Positions 21,419 through 24,230 of a DNA stretch of 24,230 bases are shown here, piece after piece. The notes under the pieces are model-generated. The model did no database searches. It worked only from the letters and a program-made list of their open reading frames with translations, and had not been told where the DNA came from. The translations under genes were made by a program, and so were the position numbers. The stretch lies in NCBI GenBank assembly GCA_002320455.1, contig DCKU01000040.1, positions 1-24,230 on the forward strand. Direction: 5' to 3'. Position 1 is the stretch's first letter. Every line of letters starts with the position of its first letter. Source of the stretch: Salinisphaera sp. UBA1666. Lineage in GTDB: Bacteria > Pseudomonadota > Gammaproteobacteria > Nevskiales > Salinisphaeraceae.

Positions 21419-22771
21419 ATGACTGACCAGAAAGCCCTCGAAGAACGCCTGGAAAAACTCGATGCCGCGGTGACATCAGGCCGCATGCGCCGCCTGAAAC
21501 CAATGCTGGCCTCGATGCATCCGGCCGAGACCGCGCTGCTGCTGGAATCGATTCCGCGCGACAAGCGCGAGGTGGTCTGGAACCTCGTACCAGAGGCCGA
21601 TCACGGCGAAACGCTGCTTCACGTCAACGATGAGGTCCGTGCCGAGCTCATCGACGCGCTGGAGCACGATACGCTGCTGGCCGCCACCGAAGGCATGGCC
21701 ATCGATGACCTGGCCGATCTGATCGAGGACCTGCCCGAGCAGGTCACCCGCGAAATGCTGCGGGCCATGGACATCGAGAACCGAGAACGGCTCAAGGTCG
21801 TTCTGTCGTATGACCCGGCCTCGGCCGGCGGCTTGATGAACAACGACACCGTGACCGTGCGTCCGGACGTCTCTCTGGACGTGGTGTCGCGCTATCTTAA
21901 ACAGCGTGCCAGCCTGCCCGAAGACACCGAGTCGTTGTTCGTGGTCAGCCGCTACGGCCGTTATCTGGGCATGCTGCCCTTGTCCAAGCTGGTCACGCTG
22001 GATCCCGAGCGCGATGTCTCGGAGATCATGGATACCGATATCGACGCGCTGGCGGTGGATATGCCGGCGGCCCAGGTGGCCAAGCGTTTCCAGGATCTGG
22101 ATCTGATCTCTGCCCCCGTGGTCAACGCCGACGGCATCCTGTTGGGCCGAATCACCATCGACGACGTGGTCGACGTGATCCGCGACGAGGCCGAGCACAG
22201 CATCATGAGCCTGGCCGGCCTGGACGAGGAAGAGGACGTATTCGCCCCGATTCCGCGCAGCGCGCGCCGACGCGCGGTCTGGCTGGGCGCCAACCTAGCA
22301 ACGGCGTTTCTGGCCTCACAGGTTGTGGGGCTGTTTTCCGATGCGCTGTCCCAGGTCGTGGCGCTGGCCGTGCTCATGCCGATCGTGGCCAGCATGGGCG
22401 GCATCGGCGGCTCTCAGACGCTCACGCTCATGATTCGCGGCCTGTCGCTGGGTCAGATCGGTTTTGCCAACGCCCGTGCGCTGCTGGCCAAGGAACTGGC
22501 CGTGGCACTGATCAACGGCATCTTGTGGGGCGTGGTCGTGGGCGGCATCGCGCTGGTCTGGTTCGGCGACATGACGCTGGGACTCGTGATGGCGGTCGCG
22601 CTCGTGCTTAACCAGCTCAACGCCGCGATCACCGGCGTGGCGATTCCGCTGGCCATGAAGAAGATGGGCATCGACCCGGCCCTGGCCGGCTCAGTAGTGC
22701 TGACCACGTTCACCGATGTGGTCGGCTTTGCCGCATTCCTGGGCCTGGGCACCTTGTTTCTTATGCACTAG
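21419..22771 (+). CDS. mgtE: magnesium transporter MgtE
   Basis: MgtE is a dimeric Mg2+ channel in the inner membrane, gated by Mg2+ binding in its cytosolic part. The 450 residues show the usual order: helical N domain (1-130), two CBS domains (about 135-260; ASAGGLMNNDTVTV begins the first), then five membrane helices from about residue 285. The conserved GGIGGSQ (327-333) and Asp433 in TTFTDVVGF, equivalent to the pore aspartate Asp432 of the Thermus protein, are present. A ptsI-mgtE neighbourhood is also known from Xanthomonas-type genomes. The ribosome-binding site is weak (GAGAG) and lies next to a small stem. Confidence 0.95.
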   Translation: MTDQKALEERLEKLDAAVTSGRMRRLKPMLASMHPAETALLLESIPRDKREVVWNLVPEADHGETLLHVNDEVRAELIDALEHDTLLAATEGMAIDDLADLIEDLPEQVTREMLRAMDIENRERLKVVLSYDPASAGGLMNNDTVTVRPDVSLDVVSRYLKQRASLPEDTESLFVVSRYGRYLGMLPLSKLVTLDPERDVSEIMDTDIDALAVDMPAAQVAKRFQDLDLISAPVVNADGILLGRITIDDVVDVIRDEAEHSIMSLAGLDEEEDVFAPIPRSARRRAVWLGANLATAFLASQVVGLFSDALSQVVALAVLMPIVASMGGIGGSQTLTLMIRGLSLGQIGFANARALLAKELAVALINGILWGVVVGGIALVWFGDMTLGLVMAVALVLNQLNAAITGVAIPLAMKKMGIDPALAGSVVLTTFTDVVGFAAFLGLGTLFLMH

Positions 22772-22772
22772 A

Positions 22773-22797
22773 CGCGCGGTTCCGAGCCGTTCGCGCG
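22773..22797. terminator. hairpin between convergent mgtE and pmbA
   Basis: CGCGCG (22773-22778) and CGCGCG (22792-22797) can pair across a 13-base loop in the 32-base gap between convergent genes. There is no T tract, so termination is uncertain. Confidence 0.25.
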
Positions 22798-22803
22798 CTC
22801 CGG

Positions 22804-24162
22804 TCAACCGGCCACCGTCATGCGCTCGATGCGCACGCTGGGCGTGGCCAGCGCCGAGGTGGTATCGACATCGTTGGCCAGCGTGATGCCGCGATACATG
22901 TCGGCCAGATTGCCCGCGATGGTCGCGTTTTCGACCGGGTAGGCCAACCGGCCGTTTTCGACCCACCAGCCGGCCGCACCGCGCGAATAGTCACCGTTGA
23001 CGAGATTGACGCCCTGGCCCATCAGCTCGGTCACGACCAGGCCGGTGCCCATATCGGCGATCAGCTCGTCGAAGCTGGCCGCGCCGGGGGCGACATCGAT
23101 ATTGAATACGCCGCCGGCGTTGCCGGTCGGCGCCATCCCGAGCCGCCGGGCCGAGTAGGCTGACAGCACATAGCCGCGCAGGATGCCGTTGGCGACCAGC
23201 GTTCGATCGCGGGTGGCGACACCGTCGCCGTCGAAGCCGGCGCTGGCCAAGCCGTAGGCACGATGCGGATGTTGGCTAATGGTCAGCCCCGGGTCCGCGA
23301 TCGGGGTGTCGATGGCGTCTTTCAGAAAGCTCGCGTCGCGATAGAGCGCACCGCCGGCAATGGCCCCCAGCAGGTGGCCCCACAGGCTGCGCGCCACGCG
23401 CGGGGCGAACACGACACTGGCTGGCCCGGTCTTGACCGAGCGCGGGCCCAGGCGGTCCACGACGCGCTGGCCGGCCAGGCCGCCGACGGCAGCAGCCGTG
23501 GCCAGGTCTGTCGCACGCCGTGCCTGTGAGAACGCGATGTCGCGCTGCATGCGATCAGCGGCGTCATGGGCGATCGCCGTGCAGGACAGCGCATGACGGC
23601 TGGCTCGCTCGATGCCGATGAAACCATGACTGTTGGCATAAGCCGTAATCGCGTCCTGGGTGGCGACCGTTGCGCCCTCGGTCTGGCTGATTCGTGAATC
23701 GTGCGCCAGCGTCGCCTGCTCGATCTCGCCGGCCAGCGCCTCGGCCTCGGCCGCCGTGATCGACCACGGATTGTAGAGATTCAGATCGGGCCACTGCCCG
23801 GCCATGAGATCGGCGTCGGCCAACCCGGCGTAGGGATCGACCTCGGTAAAACGCGCGATGGTATTGGCCTTGTCCAGCGCCCAGGTCAGACCTGGCCCCG
23901 ACAGATCGGTGGTCGAGGCCGAGCCGCTCGCCCCGCCGCGATATACCGTGATCGAGGCCGTGCGATCGCCCTCGAAGTCCAGCGCATCACGAGTCCCGCC
24001 GCGAACCGAGACCGACAGGGCGCGGGAGGCAGTCAGGCTGGCTTCGGCGGCATCAGCGCCCAGGCGCTTGGCCTGAGCCAACATGTCAGAGATCGAGGTG
24101 GTCAGCTCGTCGCCGTCGGGCAGATCGCGCCAGGCGGCGGTCAGCTCGGAGTCATGGGCCAT
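22804..24162 (-). CDS. pmbA: metalloprotease-related protein PmbA/TldE
   Basis: PmbA (TldE) forms a heterodimeric protease with TldD that degrades unfolded peptides and, in E. coli, matures microcin B17 and acts on the CcdA antitoxin. TldE is the subunit without the catalytic zinc. The 452 residues match E. coli (450). Family segments include VSVRGGTRDALDFEGDRT (adjoining pieces), GLTWALDKANTIARFTEVDPYAGL, GFDGDGVATRDRTLVANGILRGY and WWVENGRLAYPVENATIAGNL. An in-frame ATG at 24222 adds 20 unsupported residues, so 24162 was taken. TldD is not in the window. Confidence 0.94.
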   Translation of the reverse strand: MAHDSELTAAWRDLPDGDELTTSISDMLAQAKRLGADAAEASLTASRALSVSVRGGTRDALDFEGDRTASITVYRGGASGSASTTDLSGPGLTWALDKANTIARFTEVDPYAGLADADLMAGQWPDLNLYNPWSITAAEAEALAGEIEQATLAHDSRISQTEGATVATQDAITAYANSHGFIGIERASRHALSCTAIAHDAADRMQRDIAFSQARRATDLATAAAVGGLAGQRVVDRLGPRSVKTGPASVVFAPRVARSLWGHLLGAIAGGALYRDASFLKDAIDTPIADPGLTISQHPHRAYGLASAGFDGDGVATRDRTLVANGILRGYVLSAYSARRLGMAPTGNAGGVFNIDVAPGAASFDELIADMGTGLVVTELMGQGVNLVNGDYSRGAAGWWVENGRLAYPVENATIAGNLADMYRGITLANDVDTTSALATPSVRIERMTVAG

Positions 24163-24192
24163 AGCGGGCCGCTCGTTGCGGGAAAGCCTGCC

Positions 24193-24222
24193 AAAATAGC
24201 CGTCTCGGGAAGCTCTGCACAA
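24193..24222 (-). promoter_or_regulatory. candidate promoter of pmbA
   Basis: On the minus strand TTGTGC (24222-24217) and TATTTT (24198-24193) lie 18 bases apart. Transcription would start near 24186, about 24 bases before the ATG. The matches are modest (three and four of six). Confidence 0.3.
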
Positions 24223-24230
24223 CCTGTCGC

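Overview
The window is a GC-rich bacterial chromosome segment packed with housekeeping and regulatory genes. Gene content and order (rnpB-rsmI-lpoA-yraN-gmhA, sspAB, hisGD-murA-ibaG, kdsDC-lptCAB-rpoN-hpf-ptsN) are those of Gammaproteobacteria. The extra hprK and mgtE in the PTS cluster resemble Xanthomonas-like or early-branching lineages more than enterics. A halophilic genus such as Salinisphaera would fit, but that is a guess from composition and synteny. I see no insertion sequences, prophage, tRNA, rRNA other than RNase P RNA, or CRISPR.

Layout. (1) At 1-1134, on the minus strand, rsmI reads into the RNase P RNA gene, whose 3' part is cut off by the window edge. (2) At 1304-4300, on the plus strand, lie lpoA, yraN and gmhA. 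(3) At 4388-5493, on the minus strand, sspA-sspB has its own extended -10 promoter. (4) At 5644-10881, on the minus strand, lie yadG-yadH (ABC exporter), ibaG, murA, hisG and hisD, mostly overlapping or closely spaced. (5) At 11018-21214, on the plus strand, is one long and nearly gapless array. It starts with LPS genes (kdsD, kdsC, lptC, lptA, lptB), continues with rpoN and hpf, and ends with a regulatory phosphotransferase set (ptsN, hprK, rapZ, an EIIA-Man protein, ptsH, ptsI). (6) At 21419-22771 is the magnesium channel gene mgtE, preceded by a hairpin-rich leader. (7) At 22804-24162, on the minus strand, is pmbA (tldE). No gene-free stretch exceeds about 205 bases; the gaps are covered by entries for promoters, hairpins and the mgtE leader.

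How the genes work together. KdsD and KdsC make Kdo for the LPS core, and LptC, LptA and LptB are parts of the machine that carries LPS to the outer membrane. MurA and LpoA act in peptidoglycan synthesis, and GmhA makes the heptose precursor. The PTS proteins (EI, HPr with both His15 and Ser46, EIIA-Man, EIIA-Ntr, HprK) have no sugar permease in the window and look like a signalling relay, probably touching RapZ and possibly sigma-54 functions.

The most interesting observations are a textbook-spaced sigma-54 (-24/-12) promoter match directly in front of the kdsD...rpoN...PTS array, which would let RpoN drive its own operon, and the HprK-equipped regulatory PTS. Most of the window is otherwise ordinary, and I did not find a clearly new system.
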